NCBI GenBank assembly: GCA_035353615.1 | Contig: DAOPZY010000004.1 | Location: 47,360-111,359 of the forward strand | Reading direction: 5' to 3' | Source of the DNA: CAXXOK01 sp035353615 | Lineage (GTDB): Bacteria; Bacillota; Clostridia; Christensenellales; Aristaeellaceae | Length of the DNA stretch: 64,000 nt | The notes under the pieces: model-generated | Told to the model about the DNA's origin: nothing | Databases searched by the model: none | What the model saw: only the letters and a program-made list of their open reading frames with translations | Translations under genes and position numbers: made by a program | In this document: in pieces, positions 1 to 8,400 of the stretch | Numbering within the stretch: the stretch's first letter is position 1 | Layout: every line of letters starts with the position of its first letter

Positions 1-1
1 G

Positions 2-475
2 CTATCTAATTACCTACGCGGCAACATCCGCTCGCTGGAACAAAACGCGCCGGTGCCTTTTGAGCAGGAATTGGATCATATCAAGTACTACGTGCGGCTG
101 GAGCAGCTTCGCTACGGCGAAAAACTCCGTGTGGTATACGCCATTCACACCACCGATTTTCAGGTGCCAACGCTTTCTTTGCAAACGCTTGTGGAAAACG
201 CCATTCGCCACGGCGTCAGCCCCAAGCCGGAAGGCGGGCTGGTGGTGGTGCAAACGGAACGCGGCGATGGCTGCACACTGGTGCGCATTATCGACAACGG
301 CGTGGGGTTCGATCCCGATATGCGCAGTAAAAACGCCGACTCCATCGGGCTTGCCAACGCGAAAAAGCGCATGGAGGTAATGATGAACGCTCAGTTTGAA
401 GTGCAAAGCATCCCGGGTAAGGGAACAACCATCACCATCCGCATCCCGGATGGTCGCGGGGAGGATCAGCCGTGA
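2..475 (+). CDS. Sensor histidine kinase, LytS/YehU type (5' end outside window)
   Basis: This is the C-terminal part of a membrane sensor histidine kinase of the His_kinase/HATPase_c (LytS-like) class, which would phosphorylate the response regulator encoded next. The frame is open from base 2, so the sensor region and phospho-accepting histidine lie outside the window. Visible parts are the post-H-box helix (LDHIKYYVRLEQLRYGEKL), the N box (TLVENAIRHGV), the G1 box (DNGVGFDP), the G2-like stretch (SIGLANAKKRM) and the final GKGTTITIRIP strand. The stop codon overlaps the GTG start of the regulator by 4 bases (GTGA), which indicates translational coupling. The ligand cannot be inferred. Confidence 0.9.
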   Translation, partial: LSNYLRGNIRSLEQNAPVPFEQELDHIKYYVRLEQLRYGEKLRVVYAIHTTDFQVPTLSLQTLVENAIRHGVSPKPEGGLVVVQTERGDGCTLVRIIDNGVGFDPDMRSKNADSIGLANAKKRMEVMMNAQFEVQSIPGKGTTITIRIPDGRGEDQP

Positions 476-1296
476 GAGTAATTTATGTGGACGATGAACA
501 GCTCGCCATTCGCAAATTTGAGGCTGTGGCGGCTAACCTGCCGGATATTACCGACCTGCGCTGCTTTTCACGCCCGGAGGATGCCATTGCCTATGTGAAA
601 GGCGCAAGCGTGGACGCCGCTTTTTTGGATATCGAAATGCCCGGCATGCTGGGTATTGACCTAGCCGCGGAGCTAACAAGGCTCAACCCGGACATCCGCA
701 TCTTTTTTGTGACCGCTTACGATCAGTACGCGCTCAATGCCTTTCATGTCAACGCTTTGGGCTACCTGCTCAAGCCCTATAACCTTGAAATGCTCGCGCG
801 GGAGCTTGAGAAAGCGCGCAGAATGCACAATAAGCCGCGGAAGGCTGTGTATATCCAGACCATCCCCAGCTTCGACGTGTATATCGACGGTGAACTTTTC
901 CCCATTACCAGCCCCAAACCCAAGGAATTGCTCGCGCTGCTGGTGGACCGCAACGGCGGCAGCGTGTCCTCCGGGCTTGCCATCGCTCTCCTGTGGGAGG
1001 ATAAACCGGACGACGAAAAAACCAAAGCGCTGTACCGCATGACCCTCAAGCGCATGCGGGAAATCCTTTCGGCCGGAGGGATCGAGTTTATCCTGAACGC
1101 GGAAGGTTCCGCCAAGTTTATCCGGCCCGATCAGTTTGCCAGCGATTATTTTCAGTTTTTACACGGCGACGCGGAAGCCATGGCCAAGTATAACGGAGAA
1201 TACCTTTCCGAATATTCCTGGGCGGAAGAAACCAACGCGCGGCTGACCAATCTGAAAGAAAGCCGCGAAAGCGCCGATTCGCGCGCGAAGCGCTAA
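472..1296 (+). CDS. Response regulator with SARP/BTAD-like output domain
   Basis: A two-component regulator of 274 residues. Residues 1-120 form a receiver domain: acidic pair D7/D8, phosphoacceptor D53 in FLDIEMPG, T81 and K101 in LLKPY. Residues ~125-260 do not look like the LytTR domain that usually follows LytS kinases. They resemble the winged-helix plus start of a bacterial transcriptional activation domain seen in SARP-type proteins (KPKELLALLVDRNGG, a helix around TKALYRMTLKRMREIL, then NGEYLSEYSWAEE). Start is GTG, overlapping the kinase stop. Target genes are unknown. The receiver is certain; the output-domain family is a pattern-based call. Confidence 0.88.
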   Translation: MRVIYVDDEQLAIRKFEAVAANLPDITDLRCFSRPEDAIAYVKGASVDAAFLDIEMPGMLGIDLAAELTRLNPDIRIFFVTAYDQYALNAFHVNALGYLLKPYNLEMLARELEKARRMHNKPRKAVYIQTIPSFDVYIDGELFPITSPKPKELLALLVDRNGGSVSSGLAIALLWEDKPDDEKTKALYRMTLKRMREILSAGGIEFILNAEGSAKFIRPDQFASDYFQFLHGDAEAMAKYNGEYLSEYSWAEETNARLTNLKESRESADSRAKR

Positions 1297-1355
1297 AGGC
1301 GAAAGCGTTTGTCCGTCTGCGGCAAACCAATTCCAAAAGTGAACGCTAAAACGCG

Positions 1356-2114
1356 TCAGTCATCCCCCAGCAAACCCATAAAGGCGCTCAGCTCCTCCGT
1401 GCGGTTTTGCCCCATCACTTCTTCCGGGGTTCCCTGCGCACGGATCACGCCATCCTGCATAAAAATCACATAATCCGCCACTTCGCGGGCAAAGCGCATT
1501 TCATGCGTTACCACAATCATCGTCCGCTTTTCCGCGGCCAATTCCCGAATCACGTTGAGCACTTCCTGCGTCAGTTGGGGGTCCAGCGCGGAGGTGGGCT
1601 CATCAAAGCAGAGGATTTCGGGGTCCAGCGCCAATGCGCGCGCGATTGCCACGCGCTGTTGCTGTCCGCCGGATAACTGGCAGGGATACTGCCGTTCCTT
1701 GTCGGAGAGGCCCACCTTAGCCAGTAACGCGCGCGCCCGCACCAACGCTTCCGCCTTGGAGCGGCCCAACACCCGTTCCTGCGCCTGGCAAAGGTTGCGG
1801 AGCACCGTCATATGCGGAAACAGATTATAGTTTTGAAACACAAACCCCATTTTCAGGCACAGCTTACGCAGCTCTGCCTTTGGAGCATACGCCGGTTTGC
1901 CATTTTCATCGGCGGAAACCATCGGCACGCCGTCAATCCGGATTTCTCCCGCATCCACGGTTTCCAAATGGTTCAGGCACCTGAGCAGCGTGCTTTTCCC
2001 GGACCCGCTGCGGCCAATAATGGCCACGACCTGACCCTGCCGCACGGTAAGCGACACGTCGCGGAGCACCGCCTCGTTTTCAAACGCTTTGGCAATATGA
2101 CTGACTTCCAGCAT
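1356..2114 (-). CDS. Polar amino-acid ABC transporter ATP-binding protein (GlnQ-like)
   Basis: Cytoplasmic ATPase that powers an importer of the polar amino-acid uptake family. It has Walker A (GRSGSGKST), a Q-loop (FQNYNLF), signature LSGGQQQR, Walker B with FDEPTSALDP and the H-loop VTHEM. About 252 residues, normal for the family. I chose the ATG at 2114 because AGGAGG lies 7 bases upstream; the GTG at 2120 touches the Shine-Dalgarno sequence. It is the last gene of the minus-strand operon binding protein - permease - ATPase, 11 bases after the permease. Substrate cannot be fixed from sequence. Confidence 0.95.
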   Translation of the reverse strand: MLEVSHIAKAFENEAVLRDVSLTVRQGQVVAIIGRSGSGKSTLLRCLNHLETVDAGEIRIDGVPMVSADENGKPAYAPKAELRKLCLKMGFVFQNYNLFPHMTVLRNLCQAQERVLGRSKAEALVRARALLAKVGLSDKERQYPCQLSGGQQQRVAIARALALDPEILCFDEPTSALDPQLTQEVLNVIRELAAEKRTMIVVTHEMRFAREVADYVIFMQDGVIRAQGTPEEVMGQNRTEELSAFMGLLGDD

Positions 2115-2125
2115 CGGCACGCCTC

Positions 2126-2788
2126 CTAACCACGGTAATAGTCAAACCGGCGGGTAAGCCAGCTAAAGAAAAAGGTAACAATCGTATTCATTGCCAGGTA
2201 AAAAAGCCCGGCAATGAACAGCGGCTCCACCGAGCCTGAGGACGACGTGGCATTTTTCGCCACCAGAAACAGCTCCCTAACGGCAATCGCCGTCGCCAGC
2301 GAGGTATCCTTAACCAACGTAATCACCTCGTTGCTCACCGGCAACAGCACGCGTTTTATCGTTTGGGGCATTACGATTTGCATAAACGTCTGCGCGCGCG
2401 TAAAGCCCAAAACCTGCGCGGCTTCATACTGCCCCTTGTCAATGCTCATAATGCCGCCGCGATAAATTTCCGCAAAATAGGCGGCATAGTTGAAGGTAAA
2501 CGCAATCAGCGTGGATTGCAGCCGTGGGATCGGCCCCACCAGCTTTGGCAGAAAAAAGTAAACGGTAAAAAGCTGTAGCATCAGCGGCGTGCCCCGCATA
2601 ATGAGGATATAGAAACTAACCGGCGCGGACAGCCACTTGCGTTTGCTCATGCGACCCAGCGCCACCAGCAGCCCCAGCGGCAGCGAAAACAACAGCGTGC
2701 AAAAAAAGATGGACAAACTTGTGAGCATGCCCTCGGATAGCTGGCTGAGGAGCTTCATCAACAGCTCCGGGTTGTTCAGGTATTGCAT
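2126..2788 (-). CDS. Polar amino-acid ABC transporter permease (HisM/GlnP-like)
   Basis: Integral membrane permease of 220 residues with about five hydrophobic helices. The EAA motif region (EAAQVLGFTRAQTFMQIVMPQ, around 143-163) contacts the ATPase. N-terminal segments such as LTSLSIFFCTLLFSLPLGLLVA fit the HisMQ fold. ATG at 2788 follows AGGAGATAAGGC. It sits between the solute-binding protein and the ATPase, separated from the former by a strong hairpin. A single permease gene suggests a homodimeric channel. Confidence 0.94.
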   Translation of the reverse strand: MQYLNNPELLMKLLSQLSEGMLTSLSIFFCTLLFSLPLGLLVALGRMSKRKWLSAPVSFYILIMRGTPLMLQLFTVYFFLPKLVGPIPRLQSTLIAFTFNYAAYFAEIYRGGIMSIDKGQYEAAQVLGFTRAQTFMQIVMPQTIKRVLLPVSNEVITLVKDTSLATAIAVRELFLVAKNATSSSGSVEPLFIAGLFYLAMNTIVTFFFSWLTRRFDYYRG

Positions 2789-2861
2789 GCCTTATCTCCT
2801 TTACAGGTTGCCATGATTTGCATTCGCCGCCGTGGCGTCATCGGTTCCGTTCAACCGGAAA

Positions 2862-2892
2862 GCAGGGCAAACCCGCCAAGGGCTTGCCCTGC
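2862..2892 (-). terminator. Intercistronic stem-loop after the solute-binding-protein gene
   Basis: A perfect 9-bp inverted repeat (GCAGGGCAA / TTGCCCTGC) with a 13-base loop lies 18 bases after the binding-protein stop and before the permease. No U-run follows on the minus strand, so it is more likely an mRNA-stabilising or processing hairpin, or partial attenuator, than a full terminator. It would allow excess binding protein over permease. Confidence 0.6.
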
Positions 2893-2910
2893 GTAACCGC
2901 TAGGTTTATT

Positions 2911-3729
2911 TTACTGCGCGGCGGCCTGTTGTGCAACGATGGTTACATCGGAGCCAAACCATTCGGTGGAGATTTCCGCGAGTTTGCCGTCCCCGGCCAT
3001 CTCAAGCAGCGTCTTGTTCACCGCGTCGGTCAGGGCCACGTCCGCCTTACGGAAGCCGATGGCATACTGCTCGGGGGCCAATTGTTCATCCAGCACGCGA
3101 TAGTTCGCGCCTTTTTTGGCAATATAATAGTTAGCAACAATCACGTCCAGCGCAACCGCGTCCACGCCGCCGTTTTCCAAATCCAGAAGCGCCAGCGCGT
3201 TGTCGCTGTATTCTACCGGCGCGCTCTTGAGCGAGGCCAGCAAATCCGCATTAGCGGCTACCGCTTCGGCAGCGGAGGAACCGGATTGCAGCGCAAGCGT
3301 CTTGCCAGCCATATCGGCCACTGTCTGAATGGGGCTGTCCTTCATCACGCAGAGCACCTGCGCGTTGTTCAGGTACGGAATGGAAAGGCTCATGGTTTCC
3401 TTGCGCTCGTCCGTCACGGTCATGCCGTTCCAGATGCAGTCAATGTTGCCGGAGTTAAGCTCAAGGTCCTTAGCGCTCCAGTCAATGGGCTGCAAAACCA
3501 GTTCCACGCCAAGGCGGGCGCATACTTCCTTGGCCACGTCAATATCAAAGCCGACATAATCGCCGTTTTCATCGGTAAAGCCCATAGGCGGGAAGCTTGC
3601 GTCAAAGCCCAGAATCAGCGTTTTTTTATCCAACACCGTTTGCAGGGAAGCATCCTCCGCGAACCCGGCGAAAGCTACGGAACACAGGGCGATTGCCAGA
3701 ACCAGTGCGAGAATGGACTTCATTTTCAT
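2911..3729 (-). CDS. Amino-acid ABC transporter substrate-binding protein
   Basis: Secreted or membrane-tethered receptor of SBP family 3, 272 residues. An N-terminal signal sequence (about residues 1-24, ending SVAFAGFAEDA) has no clear lipobox cysteine. The mature part shows the family pattern LILGFDASFPPMGF, GFDIDVAKEV, then DCIWNGMTVTDERK, SIPYLNNAQVL and the second-lobe motif GKTLALQSGSSAAE. ATG at 3729 follows GGAG at 8 bases. First gene of the importer operon, transcribed from the promoter at 3778-3806. The profile fits cystine, glutamine or basic amino acids; the specificity is not resolved. Confidence 0.94.
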   Translation of the reverse strand: MKMKSILALVLAIALCSVAFAGFAEDASLQTVLDKKTLILGFDASFPPMGFTDENGDYVGFDIDVAKEVCARLGVELVLQPIDWSAKDLELNSGNIDCIWNGMTVTDERKETMSLSIPYLNNAQVLCVMKDSPIQTVADMAGKTLALQSGSSAAEAVAANADLLASLKSAPVEYSDNALALLDLENGGVDAVALDVIVANYYIAKKGANYRVLDEQLAPEQYAIGFRKADVALTDAVNKTLLEMAGDGKLAEISTEWFGSDVTIVAQQAAAQ

Positions 3730-3777
3730 GATCGTCTCTCCTTTAGTGCTTTAGCATAGTAAATCGAGTACAAAGGG

Positions 3778-3806
3778 AGTATACCTGATTCATGCCGCCT
3801 TGTCAA
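3778..3806 (-). promoter_or_regulatory. Sigma-A promoter of the amino-acid importer operon
   Basis: On the minus strand TTGACA (3806-3801), a 17-base spacer and TATACT (3783-3778) precede the binding-protein gene by about 50 bases. The match to the vegetative consensus is nearly perfect. The remaining ~230 bases up to the xdhC promoter show no gene. Confidence 0.82.
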
Positions 3807-4035
3807 GCCCTGCCGATGGGCAGGGTAAACAGGCGTAAACGCATATTTTACAGGCATTTGGGGCGCATTCGCCTCCACAGGCCGATCCAAATAGCCCTTT
3901 CGAACGCAATGTATACATTCCGCTCGCCGCATGCAGATTTCCGCAACGCGATACGTTTTGCCTGAACAGATTTGTACGCCTGCGCAACCTTTTCAAATCA
4001 ACCGTTAATGCGTGCGCACTTTTCTGCTCCCACGC

Positions 4036-4064
4036 TTGACGCGCGCCGTCCGGACCTCTACAAT
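4036..4064 (+). promoter_or_regulatory. Sigma-A promoter of xdhC
   Basis: TTGACG (4036-4041), a 17-base spacer and TACAAT (4059-4064) lie about 32 bases before the GTG start of xdhC, diverging from the importer promoter. This gives xdhC its own transcript, separate from the convergent selD operon. Confidence 0.78.
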
Positions 4065-4096
4065 AGATATCAACCAACCGACAAGGGGCGATAACC

Positions 4097-5248
4097 GTGA
4101 AAAAGCTGATCCCCGTTATTGTGGAAGAACTGCAAGCCTGCCGTAACATTGCGCTGGCAACCGTGCTGCAATCCAAAGGCTCCGCGCCGCGCGGGGCCGG
4201 CGCATGCCAGCTTTTATTGCAGGATGGGCGCTCGTTTGGCACGGTGGGCGGCGGCGTTCTGGAACGGCGCGCGCTCAACGAAATGCAGGCGCTTCTGGAA
4301 CGTGTTGCTTCTCAGGCCAACGCACCGGCTTCCGGGCAAACGGCGTTTTCGGCTTCCGATGGCAGCCTGCGGGTTGCCGACCGCGCGCTGTCCAGCTTGC
4401 AGGAGTATGCGCTGACGCAAAATGAGGTGCTGTCCCTTGGCATGGTTTGCGGAGGCAATGTGGTGTTGCTGTATCAGGTTTTTACGCCGGAACAGTCGCG
4501 CTTTTTTGCTGCGCTACTTTCCCGACTGGCTATAGGCGGCAACCTTTGGCTGGCACGGGAACTGACGGAAAGCGCGGTGACGCGGATGATCGCGACGGGT
4601 GGCACAAAGCCGGAGCAGATATTGGCACACGGTACGCGACTGCCTTCCGACATGCCGCCGGAAGGGTTGTGCCGCCGAAAGCCCATCTGGTATGCTGAAG
4701 ATGGATCGCAACCGCCAACTGTCGCCAGCGCTCAAAGCTGGTTTGTGGAACCGATCACGCTGGAAAGCCATGCCTACATTTTTGGCGGCGGCCATGTTGC
4801 CCAGTGCGTCGCGCCCTTATTGGCGCAGTTGGATTTTTCGCCGGTGGTATATGACGATCGGCCTGAGTTTGCCGATCCGGGTCTGTTCCCCACCGCTTCG
4901 CGCGTGGTTTGCGCGCCTTTTCCCGAGGCAGTCAAACGCTTGTCGGTTACCACCAATGACGAAATCGTCATCATGACGCGCGGGCATGTGAACGATCTTA
5001 CCATCCTCACGCAGGCGCTGCGCACCTCCGCCTGGTATATCGGGCTGATCGGCAGCCGTTCAAAAATCGAGCATACCAAAGCTATGCTGCTTGCGGAAGG
5101 CTTCACCGACGCTGATTTTGCCCGGGTGAAAACGCCGATTGGGTTGCCCATCGGCGCGGAAACCCCCATGGAAATCGCCGTAAGCGTTGCCGCCGAAATG
5201 ATTCAATGTCGGGCGGAACGCACAAAAGCCGACGGAATCGAAGGCTAA
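4097..5248 (+). CDS. xdhC: XdhC/CoxI family molybdenum-hydroxylase maturation protein
   Basis: XdhC proteins bind molybdenum cofactor and help insert its sulfurated (here probably selenated) form into xanthine-dehydrogenase-type hydroxylases. The 383-residue protein has the N-terminal XdhC domain (GSAPRGAGACQLLL, GTVGGGVLE, later GMVCGGNVVLLYQ) and a C-terminal Rossmann-like XdhC_C domain (YIFGGGHVAQCVAPLL, VVYDDRPEFAD, IGLIGSRSK). GTG start at 4097 follows AAGGGGCGATAACC. It converges on the selD operon, the usual partner genes of selenium-dependent molybdenum hydroxylase systems. The family is certain; the selenium link rests on neighbours. Confidence 0.93.
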   Translation: MKKLIPVIVEELQACRNIALATVLQSKGSAPRGAGACQLLLQDGRSFGTVGGGVLERRALNEMQALLERVASQANAPASGQTAFSASDGSLRVADRALSSLQEYALTQNEVLSLGMVCGGNVVLLYQVFTPEQSRFFAALLSRLAIGGNLWLARELTESAVTRMIATGGTKPEQILAHGTRLPSDMPPEGLCRRKPIWYAEDGSQPPTVASAQSWFVEPITLESHAYIFGGGHVAQCVAPLLAQLDFSPVVYDDRPEFADPGLFPTASRVVCAPFPEAVKRLSVTTNDEIVIMTRGHVNDLTILTQALRTSAWYIGLIGSRSKIEHTKAMLLAEGFTDADFARVKTPIGLPIGAETPMEIAVSVAAEMIQCRAERTKADGIEG

Positions 5249-5319
5249 CAGCAAGCTGTCAAAACCCCCGCCGTAGTAAAAAACACGTTCAGGGTGAGCA
5301 GGGTACAGGAGCAAACTTT

Positions 5320-5375
5320 GAACCACCTTTTGCGATGGCGCGGCTGTCAAGTCGCGCCATCGCAAAAGGTGGTTC
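5320..5375. terminator. Very long perfect palindrome between convergent xdhC and selD
   Basis: Arms 5320-5342 and 5353-5375 are perfect 23-base reverse complements around a 10-base centre that can add three more pairs. Lying between two convergent genes, it probably acts as a bidirectional terminator. TTCTTTAT follows on the plus strand; the U-run is weak. The arm is longer than most intrinsic terminators, so a mobile palindromic element is an alternative. Confidence 0.65.
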
Positions 5376-5410
5376 TTTATCATCCTCATCTGCGGAAGCC
5401 GTTTTTCAAG

Positions 5411-5429
5411 CCACTGGCCTGGCCAGTGG
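5411..5429. repeat. Short palindrome near the selD 3' end
   Basis: CCACTGGCC and GGCCAGTGG surround a single T. It lies in the 300-base xdhC-selD gap together with the larger palindrome. No gene is seen in this gap. Confidence 0.45.
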
Positions 5430-5549
5430 TTTTCAAGTTCCAACAAGCCCCCGTCAGCCTTAGGCGTCGGAGCCAGTTTTTCACATCTGGTAGGGGCGTT
5501 TTTCCGCCGGTTAATCTTGCCAAGGCATATCTATCGGCAATGCGGAGGG

Positions 5550-6578
5550 TTATCCAAGCACGATGCACTTTTCCGCCCTTGGGATCACCTGCCCGATGCG
5601 CTGCGCCGAGGGTACGCTTGCTTTCAAAGCCGCGTACACGCTGTCTGCATCCTCAGGCGCGGCGGCGATCAGCAACCCGCCGGACGTTTGAGGGTCAAAC
5701 AGCACATCGCACAGCGCCTGCGGCGTATTCCCAAGCGCGGCTTTGGCTTCGGCAAATTCCCGATTGCGGTACATCCCTTCCGGCAGGATGCCCATCTGCG
5801 CAAAGGAGATTGCTTCCGGCAGGATATCGATGGCTTGGGGCATAATACGCAGGCTTGTTCCGCTTCCCTCCGCCATTTCCAGCGCGTGGCCCATCAGCGA
5901 AAAACCCGTAACATCCGTGCAGGCATGGATGGCAAAGGGTCGGATGGCTTCCGCCGCCGCGCGGTTGAGGGTTGTGGTCAGGCGCACGCAAAGTTCTTCG
6001 CCCTCCGCAGAAAGCAACCCCGCCTTGCGCGCGGTCATCAGGATGCCAATCCCGAGGGGTTTGGTTAAAAACAGCACATCCCCAACCTGCGCGCCGCTGT
6101 TGGTGAGCATCCGGTCCGGGCGCACAAAGCCCGTCACCGCCAACCCGTACACCGGCTCATCGCCGTAAATACTGTGGCCGCCGGTAATCATCGCGCCGGC
6201 TTCAAACGCCTTGTCGTAACCGCCGCGAAGAATCTCATGCACCGTTTCCTTAGGCATGGTTTTGGGCACAATCAGCACATTTTGCGCAAGCTTTGGCTCC
6301 CCGCCCATAGCGTAAATATCCGATAGCGCGTTGGTTGCGGCGATTTGCCCAAACGTGTAGGGATCATCCACCATTGGGGGAAAAAAGTCAATGGTATGCA
6401 CAAGCGCCAGCTCGTCGCTGATACGGTAGACCGAAGCGTCATCCGAGGTGTCAAAACCCACCAGAAGATTGGGGTCGTGAATCACGTTCAAATCCTTCAA
6501 TAGCTTGGATAGGGTTCCAGCGCCCACCTTCGCGCCGCAACCCGCGCACTTAGCCAGTTTGGACAGCTTACTTTCCAT
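5550..6578 (-). CDS. selD: Selenide, water dikinase (selenophosphate synthetase)
   Basis: SelD makes selenophosphate from selenide and ATP, the activated donor for selenocysteine, selenouridine and the selenium cofactor of molybdenum hydroxylases. The 342-residue protein has the N-terminal catalytic motif with C14 and K17 (AGCGAKVGAG), matching E. coli C17/K20, so it is the cysteine form and not a selenoprotein. Further family motifs are GFDTSDDASVY, DFFPPMVDDPYTFGQIAA, ALSDIYAMGG, GGHSI and DPQTSGGLLIA. ATG at 6578 has GGGAGGGG upstream and overlaps the yqeB end by 11 bases. It is last in the yedE-tusA-DUF3343-yqeC-yqeB-selD operon. Confidence 0.97.
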   Translation of the reverse strand: MESKLSKLAKCAGCGAKVGAGTLSKLLKDLNVIHDPNLLVGFDTSDDASVYRISDELALVHTIDFFPPMVDDPYTFGQIAATNALSDIYAMGGEPKLAQNVLIVPKTMPKETVHEILRGGYDKAFEAGAMITGGHSIYGDEPVYGLAVTGFVRPDRMLTNSGAQVGDVLFLTKPLGIGILMTARKAGLLSAEGEELCVRLTTTLNRAAAEAIRPFAIHACTDVTGFSLMGHALEMAEGSGTSLRIMPQAIDILPEAISFAQMGILPEGMYRNREFAEAKAALGNTPQALCDVLFDPQTSGGLLIAAAPEDADSVYAALKASVPSAQRIGQVIPRAEKCIVLG

Positions 6579-7368
6579 TTGGAACCCCTCCCGAAAACAT
6601 CAGCAACGCTTCCAGCACGCCGCCGCCGATGGCGCGCGCCTTGTCGCTGACGGTCGCGCAATATTCAGCCTTGTCGCGCGGGTCCACATCCCCGCTTTTC
6701 ATTCCCCGCCGCACGGGTGTGCCGGTGGGCAGCAGCCCGCGCAGAACGCCATGGAGGGTTGAACGCACCGCCTCGCAACCAACCGTTGCCACCACCTCGC
6801 CCACTTCCACATGCGCCCCGATTGACTTAGCGGTTTGCCAAACGCCATCGCATGGCGAACGTAAAATACGTTCCTCGGCATACCCCGCGATATCGCCGGG
6901 GATTCCGGTATCCGCAAGTGCCGCGCCCGCTGTGAGCACACGGCCCAGGTCATGCCCGCGCATGGTTTCCACAACGGCGTGGCAGTCAACCCCCGCGGTA
7001 AAGCCTGGTCCAAGCGCAATCACAATCGGCGCATCGGTGATATGGGTATTTACGTTATGTTTCATCAGTGTCGCGTCCACCAGCGCATTCGGCTTGATTT
7101 CGGTCAGGCTTTGCATGGCGGGATCCACAAGCACGGCAATGCCGCAACCGTCCGCAATCGTCAGCGCCTCGGCCGCGTCGGTCGCCAGTCTGGCCTCGAT
7201 TCCCTCCACTTCCGCCCGCCCTTCCCAAACGGCGCGGCAAAAGCTCACGGTTCGGCGAATGGCTGTCGGATGGGCAATTTCCGTCATCACCAGCTTGATG
7301 CCGGCGCGCTTCAGCCGCACGGCAACGCCGCTGGCTAAATCCCCAGCGCCTTTGATGACCACAAGCAT
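6568..7368 (-). CDS. yqeB: YqeB, selenium-dependent molybdenum hydroxylase system protein
   Basis: YqeB (EF2563 family) is a marker of selenium-dependent molybdenum hydroxylase (SDMH) systems; its biochemical role is unknown. The 266-residue protein begins with a Rossmann-like nucleotide-binding stretch (VVIKGAGDLASGVAVRLKRAG) and contains DATLMKHN, ALGPGFTAGVDCHAVVETMRGH and a CDGVW / GGVLEAL C-terminal region. I start it at the ATG at 7368, preceded by AAGGCGGTGTAACG; upstream in-frame codons extend to 7440 but do not match the family. It overlaps selD by 11 bases and follows yqeC by 71 bases. Confidence 0.92.
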   Translation of the reverse strand: MLVVIKGAGDLASGVAVRLKRAGIKLVMTEIAHPTAIRRTVSFCRAVWEGRAEVEGIEARLATDAAEALTIADGCGIAVLVDPAMQSLTEIKPNALVDATLMKHNVNTHITDAPIVIALGPGFTAGVDCHAVVETMRGHDLGRVLTAGAALADTGIPGDIAGYAEERILRSPCDGVWQTAKSIGAHVEVGEVVATVGCEAVRSTLHGVLRGLLPTGTPVRRGMKSGDVDPRDKAEYCATVSDKARAIGGGVLEALLMFSGGVPNGK

Positions 7369-7439
7369 CGTTACACCGCCTTGCATGCGTTTGAACCGGT
7401 CGCTTCCCGCGCGCCCGTTCCAAACGCGAATTGGTTCCA

Positions 7440-8165
7440 TCAGGATACGTCATTTGCCGTGCGGATGCAAGCGTGGTATTCTACCCACTCCGGCTTGTTT
7501 TGAAGCGCGACAATCGCCACATCCTCCCTGAGCCTTTCTGCCACGGCGCGCGCAAACATAAGCCGCTGCGGCGTATCCGTCTGGTTCAGCACTACGGTCA
7601 TCGGGCCTGAAACCCCTTTTCGCTGGCCGTATGGATGGTCGAGTACCGTTGCCACCATTTCCGGCGTTACCCAATCCTCCAAGCCTGCCTGAGCAATGGC
7701 CGCATACCGCTCGGGACGGTGCGCCGCCTGCCCCACCGTGCGCCCGACGCAGTCCATCCCGGCGACCGCCAGCACAAGCGACACATGGGCGGGAAGCGCC
7801 GGCTCGTACTCCGCCGGCGCTTTCAGGGGCAACCCGCGCGAACCGTCCGCTTCAATCAGCACATAATCGGCAAGTCCTTCGTATTGGCCCTGCAAACCCT
7901 TTACCTCCGCCAATTTCCCATCCGGGGTCGGGCGCCCAATGGCAATCAGGGATACTTTTTTCAGCGCATCCTCAACGGCTTGCCGGGTTGGGTCCAACAG
8001 GGTTAGGCATTGAGGGGGGCGGATATGGGTTGTGGTTGCGAGCACAACGCGCCCCTTTTCACTCAGTTCCAGCGCCAACCGCCATAACAGCGAGGTTTTG
8101 CCCCCGCCGCCCACTGCGGCGGTCAAACCTTTCGGCACGCGCAGCGTCTCGCTAAGGCGCGTCAT
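7440..8165 (-). CDS. yqeC: YqeC, selenium cofactor biosynthesis protein
   Basis: YqeC is a P-loop protein found with YqeB and SelD in SDMH gene clusters, and is thought to act in selenium cofactor formation. The Walker A-like motif is AVGGGGKTSLLWRLA. Later motifs are LATTTHIRPP, a Walker B-like region YVLIEADGSRGLPLKAPAEYEP, and VVLNQTD. 241 residues from the ATG at 8165, which overlaps the end of the DUF3343 gene by 14 bases; an upstream extension to 8270 would run into that gene and lacks family similarity. Confidence 0.9.
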   Translation of the reverse strand: MTRLSETLRVPKGLTAAVGGGGKTSLLWRLALELSEKGRVVLATTTHIRPPQCLTLLDPTRQAVEDALKKVSLIAIGRPTPDGKLAEVKGLQGQYEGLADYVLIEADGSRGLPLKAPAEYEPALPAHVSLVLAVAGMDCVGRTVGQAAHRPERYAAIAQAGLEDWVTPEMVATVLDHPYGQRKGVSGPMTVVLNQTDTPQRLMFARAVAERLREDVAIVALQNKPEWVEYHACIRTANDVS

Positions 8166-8400
8166 TGCTGACCACCGTTTGATAGCTGCCGTCCGCTTGC
8201 ACCAACACCACACGGTCAAAATCACAGTGCAGCTGACTGCGGCACGGGGTTTCCGCGTCAAAACGCACACAGGTTCCGCAGTCCGCGCTCAGGGCACGGG
8301 GCACGGGCGCCAATTCTGCCGCAACGCCCGCGTCCCGGAAGGTGCGAAAGGTTTTCAGCGCCGAAAAGTGCGTGTGAAACGTTGCGATGTACCGGTTCAT
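8152..8400 (-). CDS. DUF3343 putative Se/S carrier-like protein
   Basis: Small 82-residue protein of the DUF3343 family, regularly found beside SelD, YedE and TusA-like genes and proposed to carry selenium or sulfur. It begins MNRYIATFHTHFSALK, has the R-A/PVPR-x-L-S core ending in a DCGTCVRF cysteine pair, and an HCDFDRVVLV tail. It overlaps tusA by 4 bases (ATGA) and yqeC by 14. No chemistry is established for the family; carrier function is inferred from context and the conserved cysteines. Confidence 0.88.
   Translation of the reverse strand: MNRYIATFHTHFSALKTFRTFRDAGVAAELAPVPRALSADCGTCVRFDAETPCRSQLHCDFDRVVLVQADGSYQTVVSNDAP

Noticed and set aside
5550..6578. SelD as a selenoprotein
   Set aside because: The catalytic position is a cysteine (C14) and the frame has no internal TGA.
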